A DNA stretch of 64,000 nt. Origin: Devosia faecipullorum (GTDB lineage Bacteria; Pseudomonadota; Alphaproteobacteria; Rhizobiales; Devosiaceae). The translations under genes and the position numbers were made by a program. The notes beneath the pieces are model-generated. The model did not search any database and was not told the DNA's origin. It worked only from the letters and a program-made list of their open reading frames with translations. This document shows, piece after piece, positions 46,917 through 58,198 of the stretch (position 1 is its first letter; the number at the start of each line of letters is the position of its first letter). The stretch spans positions 186,001 to 250,000 of the forward strand of contig NZ_JACDXV010000003.1 in NCBI RefSeq assembly GCF_015158295.1. The letters are read 5' to 3'.

Positions 46917-48479
46917 CTAACCGCCGCGCCGCAGGCGGCGCAGCAACAGGTCGAGCCGCTGGGTGCCCGAAATGTGGATCAGGATGAAATAGGTCGCGAT
47001 CCCGAACACAATCAGCGCTGCCAGCACCCCGGCCTGGCGCCAGAGCGGCACGCCCGACAGCAGATGCGCCGCGCCCTGTTCGGCCAGCAGATACAGCGCT
47101 CCACCCATCAAAAGCGCGATCAGGAGGATGGCGAGCTGGCCGCGCCATTGGGCGGCGCTGAGGCGGAAATGGCCTCGCAGCGCCAATGTCACCGCCAAGA
47201 GCAACACATTCACCCAGGCGGCGGCGGCAGTGGCGATGGCGATGCCGATATGGAGGAGGCCGGGAAACAGCAGCAGCGAGATGGCGATATTGACCACGAC
47301 GCTCACCCCGGCAAACAGGGTCGGCGTCAGCGTGTCCTCGCGGGCAAAAAAGCCGGGCTGCAACACCCGGACCAGCACATAGGCCGGCAGGCCCGCCGAA
47401 AAGGCCACCAGCGCCTGGGCGGTCTGGGTGGTCGCCAGCACCGAAAAGGCGCCGCGCTCGAACAGCACCCGCACGATGGGCTCGGCCAGCACCATCAGCG
47501 CGATCGCCGCCGGCATGGTCAGCAGCATGGCGACGAAAAGGGCCTGGTCCTGGCTGGCGCGGGCCTCGCTTTCGCGCCCGCCCTTCAGGTGGCGCGACAA
47601 GTCAGGCAGCAGCACCGTGCCGATGGCGATGCCGATAATGCCCAGCGGCAATTGATAGAGCCGGTCGGCATAAGAAAGCACCGAAATGGCGTTCGCGGCG
47701 CCCGAGGCGATGATGGTGCCGACGAAGATATTGATCTGGGTAATGCCCCCGGCGAGGATGGCGGGGATGGCCAGGATCCAGAAGCGCCGCACTTCCGGGT
47801 CGAATCGGGGCAGGCGCAGATCGGGGCGGAAACCGCTGCGCTCGATGGCGGCCCAGACCAGAGCCAATTGTGCGACGCCCCCGCCCATGGTGGCGATGGC
47901 CACCCAGATGGTGGCGCTTTGCGGATCCTGCACGAAAACCGTCGCCAGCGGCACCAGCATGGCGATGTTGACGAGGTTGAGCAGAACCGGCGCGAAGGCG
48001 GCGGCGAAGAACCGTCCCAAAGTATTGAGGATCGCCCCATAGGCCGCCATCAGCGACATGCAGGCAAGATAGGGGAACATGATCCGGGTCAGCAGCACGG
48101 TCAGTTCGAACTTTTCCCGGTCCTCGACGAAACCGGGCACGAAGGCGACCATGACCTGGGGCATGAAGATTTCGGCAAGGATGGTCACCACTACCAGCAT
48201 GGCGACCAGCCAGCTCATGATGCGCGCCGCCAGAAGTTTTGCCTCTTGCTCGCCGTCGCGCTCCAGCGCGCCGGAAAACATCGGCACGAAAGCGGTATTG
48301 AAGGCGCCTTCGGCAAAGAGCCGGCGGAACAGGTTGGGAAAGCGGAAAGCGGCGAAAAAGGCGTCGGCGGCGGGCCCGGCGCCAAGCACGGCGGCCATCA
48401 GCGCATCGCGGAGGAACCCGGCGACCCGACTCACCAAGGTCAGCGAGCCCACGGAGACGAAATTGCGGAACAGGCTCAC
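46917..48479 (-). CDS. murJ: Lipid II flippase MurJ
   Basis: Polytopic membrane protein of 520 residues with about 14 helices that moves lipid II across the inner membrane. The start FVSVGSLTLVSRVAGFLRDA is the typical N-terminus, and GAGPAADAFFAAFRFPNLFR follows with the conserved arginines of the central cavity. The start is a GTG at 48479, nine bases after the glnD stop, with AGGA upstream; the two are one transcript with mutS. Confidence 0.96.
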   Translation of the reverse strand: MSLFRNFVSVGSLTLVSRVAGFLRDALMAAVLGAGPAADAFFAAFRFPNLFRRLFAEGAFNTAFVPMFSGALERDGEQEAKLLAARIMSWLVAMLVVVTILAEIFMPQVMVAFVPGFVEDREKFELTVLLTRIMFPYLACMSLMAAYGAILNTLGRFFAAAFAPVLLNLVNIAMLVPLATVFVQDPQSATIWVAIATMGGGVAQLALVWAAIERSGFRPDLRLPRFDPEVRRFWILAIPAILAGGITQINIFVGTIIASGAANAISVLSYADRLYQLPLGIIGIAIGTVLLPDLSRHLKGGRESEARASQDQALFVAMLLTMPAAIALMVLAEPIVRVLFERGAFSVLATTQTAQALVAFSAGLPAYVLVRVLQPGFFAREDTLTPTLFAGVSVVVNIAISLLLFPGLLHIGIAIATAAAAWVNVLLLAVTLALRGHFRLSAAQWRGQLAILLIALLMGGALYLLAEQGAAHLLSGVPLWRQAGVLAALIVFGIATYFILIHISGTQRLDLLLRRLRRGG

Positions 48480-48488
48480 GCCCCGGTC

Positions 48489-51284
48489 CTAACCATTGGC
48501 CGGCCTCTTGTCCTCGGGCCGCTCAAACACGGCGAGGAGCGCGTCGTGGATTTTCTTCTGCCGTGCCTTGACCTGAATTTTCTGGCCGGTGAGATCGGTG
48601 ACATAGAAAACGTCCACGGCTTTTTCGCCATAAGTGCCGATATGGGCCGAGCCGATAGTGAGGTTGAGATCGGAAATTTCGCGGGTCAGCGCATAGAGCA
48701 GGCCAATGCGGTCGAGCCCGGCCACTTCGATGACGGTGAATTTCTCCGAAATTGCATTGGAGACCACGACCTGCGCCGGCACGGCGAAGGGACGCAGGCG
48801 TTTATTGTACCGGCTTTGCTTGCCCAGATCGATCAGCACCTGGCGCTGACCCTGCAATAGCTGTTTGACATTGTCGATGATGCGGGTGGCGCGCACCTTT
48901 TCGTCCTCGTCGGAGGTGAAGGAGCGGCGCAGCCGGAAGGTGTCGATGGCGCGCCCGTCGCGGGTCGAAAAGATCTGCGCCCCGATAATGGAGGCGTCCT
49001 GCATGGTGCAGGCGCCGGCGATCAGCGAAAGCAGGCGCGGATGGTCGGGCGTATAGAAGCTGACCTCGGTAATGCCCTCGAAGGCCCGGACCCGGATCGA
49101 GCCGGCGAAAGGCTCGCCGGATTTGTCGGCCTGGCGGATCATCCGGGCATGGACGAGCTGCAATTCCGGCTCGGCCCGCAGCCAGTAATGGTCGTAATGG
49201 CGGGAGGCATAGGCCGCCATCTCCTCGGCCGGCAAATTGTCCATGGCGCGGGCCAGCATGGCCTTGGCCTCGTTGACGCGCACCGAATGGCTGACCTGAC
49301 TATGCCCGCCCGAAAGCAGCGGCTCGGTGGCATAGTAGAGCGAGCGCAGCAGGCTTCCCTTCCAGCCGGTCCAGGTGCCGGGGCCGACGGCGCGGATGTC
49401 GCAGGCGGTGAGGATCATCAGCAGGGCCAGGCGCTGGGGCGATTGTACCTGTTCGGCGAAGGCCTTGGCGGTCTCGGGGTCCTGGATGTCGCGGGCCTGG
49501 GCGATCTCGCTCATCAACAGGTGATGCTCGATCAGCCAGGCGACGGTATCGGTTTCGGCGGGGGTAAGACCGAAGCGTGGACAGAGTTTTCGGGCGATGC
49601 GGGCGCCGGCGATGGAATGGTCCTCGGGCCGTCCCTTGGCGATGTCGTGGAGGAACAGCGCCACATAGAGCAGGCGCGTATCGTTGAGCTGGGGCCAAAG
49701 CTCGTGGGTGAGCGGCAATTCCTCGCGCAAGCCACCATTGGCGATGTCGGCCATGACCCCGACCGAGCGGATCAGATGCTCGTCCACCGTATAATGGTGG
49801 TACATGTTGAACTGCATCAGCGCGACGATCTTGCCGAAATCGGGCACGAACCTGCCCAATACGCCGCTTTCGTTCATCTGCCTGAGGATGCGCTCGACAG
49901 AGAGCGGGCTGGTCAGAACGGTAAGGAAATGGGCATTGGCACGCGGATCGGCGCGCAGCCTGTTGTCGATCAGCCGCAAGCTGTCGCGGATATGCTTGAT
50001 GGCGTCGGGGTGGAACAAAAGCTCCTCGCGCCCCGCCACCATGAACATGCGGATGAGATTGACCGGATCTTTCTCGAAGGCGTCGGGCGCGGCGAGATTG
50101 AGCCGGCCATTGTCGAGAATGAAGGCGGTCTCGCCCTTGATCTTGGACTTGCCCGAGCGGAACGGCGCCAGAACGCGCCCCACCAGGTCCATATCCTTGG
50201 CGTGGTGGAATTCGAGGCTGGCGCAGATGATGCGGGTGAGGTCGCCCACATCCTTGGCGACGAGAAAATAGCGCTTCATGAAGCGCTCGACCCCGAGCAG
50301 ACCGAGGCGTTTTTCATAACCCATGCGGCGGGCGAGGTCCGGCTGCACGTCGAAGGTCAGCTTTTCATCGGCTCTGCCGGTGATGAAATGGAGATGGCAG
50401 CGCACCGCCCACAAAAAATCCTCGGCGCGGGAAAACAGCCGGTATTCGGCAGCGCTGAGCACGCCCTTACCAACCAGTTCCTGGCTGGTCTTGACCTGGT
50501 AGAAATATTTGCCGATCCAGAACAGCGTATTGAGGTCGCGCATGCCCCCCTTGCCGTCCTTGATATTGGGCTCGACCACATAGCGCGAATTGCCCATCTG
50601 GCGGTGGCGCTCGTCGCGCTCCTCCATCTTGGCGGCGATGAATTCGGGGCCGGTTCCCGGCATGATCTCGGTTTCGAAGCGCTGCACCAATTGATTGTAG
50701 AGCGCCGCGTCGCCGGTCAGGAACCGGGCTTCGAGCGTGGCGGTGCGCACCGTCATGTCGGCGCGGGCCATGCGGATACATTCATCCACCGAGCGGACCG
50801 CATGGCCGACCTTCTGGCCCAGATCCCAGAGCATGTAGAGCACATATTCGGTGACCTGCTCGCCCCAGGGGGTCTGCTTGTAGGGCAGGATGAAAAGCAG
50901 GTCGATGTCGCTGCCGGGGGCCAGCGTGCCCCTGCCATAGCCGCCCACGGCCGAGAGAGCGATGGCCTCGGCGCCGGAGGGATTGTCCAGTCGATAGACC
51001 CTTGTCGTGGCGAAGCGGTGGATGGCGGCGATGATCTCGTCCTGCGCGGCGCAGATATTCTGCGCGCAGCGGGTGCCGCGATTGCTGGCCAGAAGCTCGG
51101 CTTCGGCGTCCGAGCGCGCCTCGGCCAGGACAAGGCGCAGATGGGCAAGGACCATTGCGCGGGCCGAAGGCGATTTGGCCGGCTCCTCCCCGACAAGGGC
51201 ATCGAGTTCGGCAAGGATCGTTTCGGCGGATTTGAGCGCGAAGAGGGACTTTTTGGGCCTTGCCTCAACTTCGGCGAGCGTCAT
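48489..51284 (-). CDS. glnD: Bifunctional uridylyltransferase/uridylyl-removing enzyme GlnD
   Basis: Glutamine sensor that adds or removes UMP on PII proteins. Length 931 residues. Nucleotidyltransferase motif [18 protein letters not shown] (about 113-130) has the two catalytic Asp. The HD domain with [15 protein letters not shown] lies near 540. Two C-terminal ACT domains are present (near [20 protein letters not shown] and [20 protein letters not shown]). ATG at 51284 is chosen over a GTG one codon earlier. The start overlaps the mutS end by 20 bases. Confidence 0.97.
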   Translation of the reverse strand: MTLAEVEARPKKSLFALKSAETILAELDALVGEEPAKSPSARAMVLAHLRLVLAEARSDAEAELLASNRGTRCAQNICAAQDEIIAAIHRFATTRVYRLDNPSGAEAIALSAVGGYGRGTLAPGSDIDLLFILPYKQTPWGEQVTEYVLYMLWDLGQKVGHAVRSVDECIRMARADMTVRTATLEARFLTGDAALYNQLVQRFETEIMPGTGPEFIAAKMEERDERHRQMGNSRYVVEPNIKDGKGGMRDLNTLFWIGKYFYQVKTSQELVGKGVLSAAEYRLFSRAEDFLWAVRCHLHFITGRADEKLTFDVQPDLARRMGYEKRLGLLGVERFMKRYFLVAKDVGDLTRIICASLEFHHAKDMDLVGRVLAPFRSGKSKIKGETAFILDNGRLNLAAPDAFEKDPVNLIRMFMVAGREELLFHPDAIKHIRDSLRLIDNRLRADPRANAHFLTVLTSPLSVERILRQMNESGVLGRFVPDFGKIVALMQFNMYHHYTVDEHLIRSVGVMADIANGGLREELPLTHELWPQLNDTRLLYVALFLHDIAKGRPEDHSIAGARIARKLCPRFGLTPAETDTVAWLIEHHLLMSEIAQARDIQDPETAKAFAEQVQSPQRLALLMILTACDIRAVGPGTWTGWKGSLLRSLYYATEPLLSGGHSQVSHSVRVNEAKAMLARAMDNLPAEEMAAYASRHYDHYWLRAEPELQLVHARMIRQADKSGEPFAGSIRVRAFEGITEVSFYTPDHPRLLSLIAGACTMQDASIIGAQIFSTRDGRAIDTFRLRRSFTSDEDEKVRATRIIDNVKQLLQGQRQVLIDLGKQSRYNKRLRPFAVPAQVVVSNAISEKFTVIEVAGLDRIGLLYALTREISDLNLTIGSAHIGTYGEKAVDVFYVTDLTGQKIQVKARQKKIHDALLAVFERPEDKRPANG

Positions 51285-53967
51285 CACGGATTTTCTTCAG
51301 CTGGTACAAGGTCTCGATGGCCTGTCGCGGCGTCAATTCGTCGGGGCGCATCTTATCGAGCGCTTCGTAAACGGGGTCCTTACCTTGAGGCGCGGCGGGC
51401 GCGGAATGGGCAAAGAGCGGCAGATCGTCTAGCACGCTGGCCTTCTGGCGGGAAGATGCAGTGCCGGCCGAACGCTGTTCGAGAATGTCGAGAACCTGTT
51501 TGGCGCGGGCAATGACCGGTTCAGGCAGGCCGGCGAGCCGGGCGACCTGGATGCCATAGGACCGGTCGGCCGCGCCGGGGCCCACTTCATGCAGGAACAC
51601 CACCTCGCCCTCCCATTCGCGCACCTTCATGGTGACATTGGCGACGCGGGCGAGGGTTTTGGCGAGGCTGGTCAATTCGTGGAAATGGGTGGCGAACAGG
51701 GCCCGGCAGCCGGTCTGCTCGTGCAGCGCCTCGACCGAAGCCCAGGCGATCGAAAGCCCATCGAAGGTGGCGGTGCCGCGCCCGATCTCGTCCAGCACCA
51801 CCAATGAACGACTTGTGGCGCGGTTGAGAATGGCGGCGGTTTCGACCATTTCCACCATGAAGGTGGAGCGACCATGGGCGATGTCGTCGGAGGCGCCGAC
51901 GCGCGAGAACAGGCGATCCACCACCCCGATATGGGCGGCATCGGCGGGCACGTAAGAGCCCATCTGCGCCAGGATGGCGATGAGCGCGTTCTGCCGCAGA
52001 AAGGTGGATTTACCGCCCATATTGGGGCCGGTCACCAGCCACAGGGCCCCGCCGCCGCTCTCCTCGCTGCCGGAGAGATCGGCGTCATTGGCGACAAAGG
52101 AGAGCCCCTCCTGCTTGACGGTCAATTCCACCACCGGATGACGCCCGCCGGAAATGGCGAAGGCCAGGCTGTCATCGACCCTGGGGCGGCAATAGCTCCG
52201 CAGCGCCGACATTTCGGCGAGAGCGGCGTTGACGTCGAGTTCGGCCAGGGCGTCGGCTAGCCCCTGCAGCCCGGCCAGTTCAGCCAGAACGGCGGCACGC
52301 AGGCGGGCGAAAATGGCGTGCTCGATGTCCAGTGCAGCGCCCTGCGCCCTGGCGATGCGGGTTTGCAGCTCCGCCAGCTCGGTGGTGGTGAAGCGCATGG
52401 CATTGGCCAAGGTCTGGCGATGGATGAAGCTCTGCCGATGCGGCTCGTCCAGCAATTTCTGGCCCTGGCCGGCCGGCACTTCGACGAAGAAACCAAGCAC
52501 GCCATTGTGCCTGATCTTCAAGGAGCGCAGCTCGGTCTCGTCCATCAGCCGCGCCTGCAGGGCGGCGATGACGGCGCGGGTCTTTGTGCCCAGCGCCCGT
52601 TCCTCGTCCAGCAGCCCGTCATAACCGGCGCGCACGAAGCCGCCATCGCGGCTGAGGAGCGGCAGATCGTCGGCGAGCGCCAGGCCCAGTTCGGCGGCGA
52701 GGGCGCGCGGCGCGGCACCCAGAATCATCGTCAGCCGGGCCAGAACCGGGGGCAGATCGGCCTGCCGGCTCAATTGCCCCGCCAGTTCCAGCGCCGCAGC
52801 CACGGCCTTGCCGATGGCGGCGAGGTCGCGCGGCCCGCCCCGTTCCAGCGCCAGCCGCGATAGGGCGCGGGCAAGATCGGGCGCGGCCTTGAGATCCTGG
52901 CGCAGCCGGGCGCGCAAGAGCGGATCGTCCACCAGATGGCCGACGGCGTCGAGCCTTTGATTGATGGCAGGCGCTTCGCGCAATGGCGCCGCCAGCCGGG
53001 CGGCAAGCAGGCGCGCGCCGGGCGCGGTGACGGTGAGGTCAATGCTCTGGCGCAGCGAGCCCCTGGCCTGGCCGCGCTGGGTGAGAAGAATTTCCAGGCT
53101 GGCGCGCGTTGCCGCATCGATGGCCATGACGCCATCGGCGGCGTCCAGCACCGGGGGGCGCAGGGGCACATTGCGGCCCTTCTGGCTCTCGGTGACATAG
53201 GCGGCCAGCATGCCGAGCGCCGCCCGGCTGGCGCGGGACAGCGATGTCGGATCGAAATCGCCGGCGGGAAAGCTCTGGCGCAGACGCGCGGAGGCGGCCT
53301 CGCTGTCGCCGGCCTCGTCCGGCAGCGTCACCGCAATCGCCGCCCATGCCGGCGCCAGGAGATGCCGTTCCGCCAGGGCAGCCCGCGCCGTTTCGGTGAG
53401 GAGCAGTTCCGCCGGGGCGATGCGGGCCATTTCGTCGGCGAGCCGGTCGGCAGCAAGATCGGCGACAAAGCTCTCGCCGGTCGAAATATCGGCCCAGGCC
53501 AGGGCGAAATCGGTTTCGCCGTGGCGCACCATGCCGAGCGAAGCCAGATAATTGGCGGAGCGGGCGTCCAGATGGTCATCCTCGGTCAGCGTGCCGGGCG
53601 TCACCAGCCGCACCACGTCGCGCCGCACCACCGATTTGCTGCCGCGCTTCTTGGCCTCGGCGGGGTCTTCCATCTGTTCGCAGATGGCGACGCGATGGCC
53701 CAGCCGGATCAGCTTGTTGAGATAATCGTTGGCGGCATGGATAGGCACGCCGCACATGGCGATGTCTTCGCCCAGATGCTTGCCGCGCTTGGTCAGCACG
53801 ATACCGAGCGCGGCGCTGGCGATCTCGGCGTCCTCGAAGAACAATTCGTAGAAATCGCCCATCCGGTAGAAGAGGAGATAGCCGGGATTGACGGCCTTGA
53901 TCTCGAAATATTGCGCCATCATCGGCGTCAGGGCCGCTGGCGCGGCCTCGAAGGGGGTCTGGTCCAT
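51265..53967 (-). CDS. mutS: DNA mismatch repair protein MutS
   Basis: Mismatch recognition ATPase of 900 residues. The N-terminal [10 protein letters not shown] region (about 37-46) belongs to the mismatch-binding domain I. The ATPase domain has Walker [19 protein letters not shown] (about 650), [20 protein letters not shown] and FATHFHELT. First gene of the mutS-glnD-murJ unit. Confidence 0.98.
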   Translation of the reverse strand: MDQTPFEAAPAALTPMMAQYFEIKAVNPGYLLFYRMGDFYELFFEDAEIASAALGIVLTKRGKHLGEDIAMCGVPIHAANDYLNKLIRLGHRVAICEQMEDPAEAKKRGSKSVVRRDVVRLVTPGTLTEDDHLDARSANYLASLGMVRHGETDFALAWADISTGESFVADLAADRLADEMARIAPAELLLTETARAALAERHLLAPAWAAIAVTLPDEAGDSEAASARLRQSFPAGDFDPTSLSRASRAALGMLAAYVTESQKGRNVPLRPPVLDAADGVMAIDAATRASLEILLTQRGQARGSLRQSIDLTVTAPGARLLAARLAAPLREAPAINQRLDAVGHLVDDPLLRARLRQDLKAAPDLARALSRLALERGGPRDLAAIGKAVAAALELAGQLSRQADLPPVLARLTMILGAAPRALAAELGLALADDLPLLSRDGGFVRAGYDGLLDEERALGTKTRAVIAALQARLMDETELRSLKIRHNGVLGFFVEVPAGQGQKLLDEPHRQSFIHRQTLANAMRFTTTELAELQTRIARAQGAALDIEHAIFARLRAAVLAELAGLQGLADALAELDVNAALAEMSALRSYCRPRVDDSLAFAISGGRHPVVELTVKQEGLSFVANDADLSGSEESGGGALWLVTGPNMGGKSTFLRQNALIAILAQMGSYVPADAAHIGVVDRLFSRVGASDDIAHGRSTFMVEMVETAAILNRATSRSLVVLDEIGRGTATFDGLSIAWASVEALHEQTGCRALFATHFHELTSLAKTLARVANVTMKVREWEGEVVFLHEVGPGAADRSYGIQVARLAGLPEPVIARAKQVLDILEQRSAGTASSRQKASVLDDLPLFAHSAPAAPQGKDPVYEALDKMRPDELTPRQAIETLYQLKKIRDDARRS

Positions 53968-54069
53968 GGACAGGCAGTCAGCGCTCCAGGTGGAGCGCTG
54001 ACCTTAGGCAATCGGGCGGGTCATGCCAACCCGGGGAGCCATCACTATGCCCAGCTTCCCGTGGCCGGT

Positions 54070-54894
54070 TCAGGCGCCCCTTATCAGGGAAGCCGGTCCC
54101 ACCAGCCTGCGATAAAGATGCCAGGTCGCGTGCCCGAAGATCGGCAGGGCGATGGCGAGACCGACAAAGAAGGGCAGCGCTGCCAGGAAAAGCCCCGCCC
54201 CCACGATCACGCCCCAGACCAGAAGCGGCAGGGGATTGCGCAGCACGGCGCGGAACGAGGTTTCCACCGCCACATAGGCGCCGACATCGCGGTCGAGCAA
54301 CAGCGGGAAGGCGATGACCGAGCTACAGAGCACGACCAGCGCGAAGAGCGCGCCAAGCACGCTGCCCGCCAGCATCAGGGTCAGGCCCGCCGGCTCGATC
54401 ATGATCTGGTTGAAGAGCCCGGCAAAGGTGTGGGGCGCGGCGGCGCCGAACAGGCTTTCATAGAGCGCCTGGGCGCTGGTCAGCCAGAGGGTGAACAGCA
54501 CGAACAACATGGCCCCTACCGCCATGATCGAACCGCGGGCCGGCGAGCGCAGCACGCCGAAAGCGGCGCGCCAGCCCGGATGCTCGCCGCGTTCGCGGCG
54601 GCGGGATATTTCATAGAGCGGCAGGGCGGCGAAGGGACCGATCAGCGCGAAGCCGCCGACCAGCGGATAGAGCAGGGTCCAGGTCTGCCAGCCATCCATC
54701 CACATGGCCAGGACGATGCCGATCAGGGGGTAGATCAGCGCCAGCAGCACGTAATGGCTGGGCCGGGCGCGAAAATCGGCGAGGCCGCGCCGCAGGGCTT
54801 CGCCCAGATCGGCAAGGGAGATTTTGCGGATGACCGGCAGGTCGAGCTTGTCGCCGATACCGGAGATGACGTGCATTCGGGCCATGATCGACAT
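54070..54894 (-). CDS. DUF2189 domain-containing membrane protein
   Basis: Integral membrane protein of 274 residues with about six hydrophobic helices in three pairs (about 48-65 and 73-95, 120-142, 170-200, 220-265). KISLADLGEALRRGLADFRA is the typical N-terminal family start. DUF2189 proteins are common in alphaproteobacteria; function unknown, sometimes suggested to be related to cytochrome oxidase assembly but not shown. The start may be a later ATG (54885 or 54876). Alone between mutS and metY. Confidence 0.82.
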   Translation of the reverse strand: MSIMARMHVISGIGDKLDLPVIRKISLADLGEALRRGLADFRARPSHYVLLALIYPLIGIVLAMWMDGWQTWTLLYPLVGGFALIGPFAALPLYEISRRRERGEHPGWRAAFGVLRSPARGSIMAVGAMLFVLFTLWLTSAQALYESLFGAAAPHTFAGLFNQIMIEPAGLTLMLAGSVLGALFALVVLCSSVIAFPLLLDRDVGAYVAVETSFRAVLRNPLPLLVWGVIVGAGLFLAALPFFVGLAIALPIFGHATWHLYRRLVGPASLIRGA

Positions 54895-54985
54895 TCCTCC
54901 AGGCTGGAGGCCGCGAGGCGACTGACCTGGCGCTGCCCGGGCGCGAGACGCAGAAGCTCTCGACCGCTATGGCACCATATTAGCC

Positions 54986-55017
54986 CCCGAGCCGTGGGCT
55001 GTCGCCCCCGGCTCGGG
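54986..55017 (-). terminator. Possible terminator hairpin after metY
   Basis: CCCGAGCC (54986-54993) pairs with GGCTCGGG (55010-55017), ten bases after the metY stop. No T-run follows on the minus strand, so function is uncertain. Confidence 0.4.
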
Positions 55018-55026
55018 AAAATGTGA

Positions 55027-56298
55027 TCAGGCCTTGTCGAGCGCCTGGGCGATATCGGCGATGATGTCGTCGATATGCTCGATGCCCACCGAGATGCGCA
55101 CCAGGTCTTCAGAGACGCCGGCCTTTTTCAGCTCCTCGGGCGAAAGCTGGCGATGGGTGGTAGAGGCCGGATGGCAGGCCAGCGACTTGGCGTCGCCGAT
55201 ATTGACCAGCCGCAGGATCATGTTGAGGGCGTCGATGAAGCGGCCACCGGCCTCCTTGCCGCCCTTGATGCCGAAGGACAGGATGCCCGAGCCTGAGCCC
55301 TTGGAAATCTTCTTGGCGACCTCGTGATAGGGACTGTCCTCGAGGCCGGCATAGCTCACCCATTCCACCTTGGGATGGCTCTTGAGGAATTGGGCGACCT
55401 TGAGCGCGTTCTCGCAATGGCGTTCCATGCGCAGGCCAAGGGTTTCGAGACCCTGCAGGATCAGGAAGGCGTTGAAGGGGGAGAGCGCCGCGCCGGTATT
55501 GCGCAGCGGCACCACGCGGGCGCGGCCGATAAAGGCCGCCGGCCCCAGCGCCTCGGTATAGACGACGCCGTGATAGGAGGGGTCGGGCTCGTTGAGCATG
55601 GGGAAACGCTTGGCATTGGCCTTCCAGTCGAACTTGCCGGAATCGACGATCATGCCGCCGATGGAGGTGCCATGGCCGCCGATATATTTGGTCAAAGCAT
55701 GCACGACGATATCGGCGCCGAAATCGAAGGCGCGGGTCAGGTAGGGCGTGGCCACAGTATTGTCCACGATCACCGGCACGCCATGGCGATGGGCGATCTC
55801 GGCAATGCGCTGGATGTCCACCACATTGCCCGCCGGATTGCCGATGGATTCGAGGAACACCGCCTTGGTCTTGTCGTCGATGGCCTTTTCGAAGCCCTCA
55901 TAATCGTCATGGGAGACGAGGCGCGCCTCGATGCCCTGGCGGGGGAAGGTATGGACGAAGAGGTTATAGGTGCCGCCATAAAGCTGGGAGATCGAGACGA
56001 TATTGTCCCCGGCCTGGGCGATGGTCTGGATGGCATAGGTGATGGCCGACATGCCCGAGGCCAGACCCAAGGCGGCAATGCCGCCTTCCATTTCGGCGAC
56101 GCGGGCTTCGAGCACCGCGGTGGTGGGGTTCATGATGCGGGTATAGATATTGCCCGCCACCTTCAAATCGAACAGGTCGGCGCCGTGCTGGGTGTCGTCG
56201 AACGTGTAGGAGGTGGTCTGATAAATCGGCACGGCAGCGGCCTTGGTGGTCGCCTCCGATTCATATCCATGGTGCAGGGCGATCGATTCGAGCTTCAT
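55027..56298 (-). CDS. metY: O-acetylhomoserine aminocarboxypropyltransferase (O-acetylhomoserine sulfhydrylase)
   Basis: PLP enzyme that makes homocysteine directly from O-acetylhomoserine and sulfide. Length 423 residues. The PLP site region is [18 protein letters not shown] with the Schiff-base lysine (about 208), preceded by [14 protein letters not shown]. The gene begins [13 protein letters not shown], with GGAGA eight bases upstream. A cystathionine synthase-type relative is less likely because of length and the GHGTSIGG motif. No clear SAM riboswitch was seen in the 115-base leader. Confidence 0.94.
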   Translation of the reverse strand: MKLESIALHHGYESEATTKAAAVPIYQTTSYTFDDTQHGADLFDLKVAGNIYTRIMNPTTAVLEARVAEMEGGIAALGLASGMSAITYAIQTIAQAGDNIVSISQLYGGTYNLFVHTFPRQGIEARLVSHDDYEGFEKAIDDKTKAVFLESIGNPAGNVVDIQRIAEIAHRHGVPVIVDNTVATPYLTRAFDFGADIVVHALTKYIGGHGTSIGGMIVDSGKFDWKANAKRFPMLNEPDPSYHGVVYTEALGPAAFIGRARVVPLRNTGAALSPFNAFLILQGLETLGLRMERHCENALKVAQFLKSHPKVEWVSYAGLEDSPYHEVAKKISKGSGSGILSFGIKGGKEAGGRFIDALNMILRLVNIGDAKSLACHPASTTHRQLSPEELKKAGVSEDLVRISVGIEHIDDIIADIAQALDKA

Positions 56299-56359
56299 CA
56301 GAGCGTCTCCAAAGGTCCGGTTTGAGCGCCACAATCCTCTGTCGACCCGGAAATGACAA

Positions 56360-56393
56360 GGCGCGGGAGAGGCAAGCCGTCCTCTCCCGCGCC
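56360..56393 (-). terminator. Hairpin after the GH43 gene
   Basis: Perfect 13-bp stem, GGCGCGGGAGAGG (56360-56372) and CCTCTCCCGCGCC (56381-56393), loop CAAGCCGT. It lies 20 bases after the GH43 stop and before metY. The T-run (TTGTCATTT) is weak. Confidence 0.65.
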
Positions 56394-56412
56394 CATTTGT
56401 TGGAACGAAAAC

Positions 56413-58035
56413 CTATTGCAGGGCCTCAACCTCGTAACGGTCGGACGGATCGTGCTGCGGCCGATAGATGAAATAGTCGAAAGTGGCGGGCCGGGCGGTG
56501 CCGTTGAGGTCCTGGGCCGCCATGCCGACAAAGGCGCCGGTAAAGCTGCCATGGGCCTGATGACCGCCGCATTCGTCCGAAAGCAGGCTGGCATCGAGCA
56601 CCGGGCCGATGGGCTGCAATTCCTCTCCCTCTAGGGCATAGAAGAATTGCAGGCGGCGCCCGCGAATGGTGAGCGCCAGGCGCACCTTGCCCTGATTGGG
56701 GATCTTGACCGGCTCGGCGGGGAAGCGCAGCCTGCCATCGGGCCAGCTCATTTCCGAGGCCATGAGCAGCAATTCGCGCTGCCCGTCGGAATGGGCTGTC
56801 ACCGCCAGATAGAAGAAATTGTAGCGGCTGTAATAGGCGGTCAGGCCCGCCATATGGCGTTCATCGACGGGCTGGAAGTCGATCAGCGTCTCGGCATCAT
56901 AGGAAAAATGCGTCTGCCGCCGCGCCAGGAGCGCCTGCTCGAACCAGGAGCCGATCGCCTCCCGCCCGAACAAACGCAGTTTGTTGTCCCTAAGTGTAAA
57001 GATCCGCTCGGTTTCCGGGGTGCGCAGCCACTGGAAATCCTTGTCGAGCCCGGCTTCGAAACTGTAGCGCCGCTCGGCCCAGTATTTCGCTTCGTCGCGC
57101 GTTCCGGGCACCTCGACATGGAGCGAAGGCACCGGGCCGTTCTTGACATAGAGCCAGTCGTCCTCGCCCCAATAGGCTTCCTGGATCGAGGTCTCGCGGC
57201 CCAGCACGCAGCGACGCTCCTGGGTAATCGGGCGGCCGCCGAGATGGACGAGGTAGGTCTTGCCCTCAGGGCTCTCGACGAGGTCGCCATGGCCGGCGCG
57301 CTGGATGGGGGCGAGGGGGGCATCCTTGGCGGTGAGGATATGCTGGTCGGGATGGGTCTCGTAGGGCCCATCGATGTTGCGCGAACGGGCAAAGGTCACG
57401 GCATGGTCATAGGCGGTGCCGCCCTCGGCGGTCAGCAGGTAATAATAGCCGTTGCGCTTATAGAGATGGGGCCCTTCCACCAGTTTGAGGTCGGTGCCCT
57501 GATAGATGTTCTTGATCGGGCCAAAGAGCTTGCCGGCCTCTGGATCGAATTCCTGCAGGGCGATGCCGGCGAAGAGCAGCGGGCGCACCCGATGGTCCCA
57601 GATCATGTTGACCAGCCATTTGCGCCCGTCATCGTCGTGGAACAGGCTCGGATCAAAGCCGGAGGAATTGGCATAGACCGGGTCGGACCAGGGCCCTTCG
57701 ATGCTGTCGGCCCAGACGATGTAATTATGCGCGTCCTTGAACGAGCCGTCCTTGCGCTTCACATCGGTATAAACCAGCCAGAATTTTTCTCCGTCATGGC
57801 TGAGGCAGGGAGCCCAGACGCCGCAGCTATCGGGGTCGCCGCGCATGTCGAGCTGACTCTTGCGGTTGAGCGGGCGGGTGACCAGCTCCCAATTGGCGAG
57901 ATCGCGCGAATGATGGATCTGCACGCCCGGATACCATTCGAAGGTGGAGGTGGCGATGTAGTAATCCTCTCCCACGCGCAGGATGGAGGGGTCCGGATTG
58001 AAGCCCGGAAGAATGGGATTGGTGATTTGCGGCAT
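56413..58035 (-). CDS. Glycoside hydrolase family 43 beta-xylosidase
   Basis: Releases xylose from xylo-oligosaccharides; some members also act on arabinosides. Length 540 residues, without signal peptide, so cytoplasmic. The five-blade propeller has the three GH43 acids: Asp in GFNPDPSILR (about 14), Asp in SSGFDPSLFHDDDG (about 127), and Glu in KLVEGPHLYKRNGYY (about 187). The C-terminal beta-sandwich domain (about 320-540) fits the two-domain xylosidase type. It is downstream of xylAB on the same strand, separated by a repeat element. Confidence 0.93.
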   Translation of the reverse strand: MPQITNPILPGFNPDPSILRVGEDYYIATSTFEWYPGVQIHHSRDLANWELVTRPLNRKSQLDMRGDPDSCGVWAPCLSHDGEKFWLVYTDVKRKDGSFKDAHNYIVWADSIEGPWSDPVYANSSGFDPSLFHDDDGRKWLVNMIWDHRVRPLLFAGIALQEFDPEAGKLFGPIKNIYQGTDLKLVEGPHLYKRNGYYYLLTAEGGTAYDHAVTFARSRNIDGPYETHPDQHILTAKDAPLAPIQRAGHGDLVESPEGKTYLVHLGGRPITQERRCVLGRETSIQEAYWGEDDWLYVKNGPVPSLHVEVPGTRDEAKYWAERRYSFEAGLDKDFQWLRTPETERIFTLRDNKLRLFGREAIGSWFEQALLARRQTHFSYDAETLIDFQPVDERHMAGLTAYYSRYNFFYLAVTAHSDGQRELLLMASEMSWPDGRLRFPAEPVKIPNQGKVRLALTIRGRRLQFFYALEGEELQPIGPVLDASLLSDECGGHQAHGSFTGAFVGMAAQDLNGTARPATFDYFIYRPQHDPSDRYEVEALQ

Positions 58036-58079
58036 GACAAGCCTCAGCTATCGGGAGTGAACTAAGCTCTCCACCACGT

Positions 58080-58158
58080 CGTCACCGGGCTCGTCCCGGT
58101 GATCCATCTTTCAGCACCGGCCGGGCAATGGATTGCCGGGACGAGCCCGGCAATGACG
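58080..58158. repeat. Dispersed palindromic repeat, copy G
   Basis: Left arm CGTCACCGGGCTCGTCCCGG, right arm ending GACGAGCCCGGCAATGACG, with ATGGATTGCC and GATCCATC as inner parts. It forms a near-complete long hairpin between xylA and the GH43 gene. Confidence 0.85.
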
Positions 58159-58198
58159 ATGATGATGACGTCGGCAGACAGGATCAGGTTCTGGCCGA

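Noticed and set aside
56299-56412. SAM-II riboswitch before metY
   Set aside because: Such elements are common before met genes in this group, but I could not align the pseudoknot core; the strongest structure here is the hairpin of the GH43 gene.
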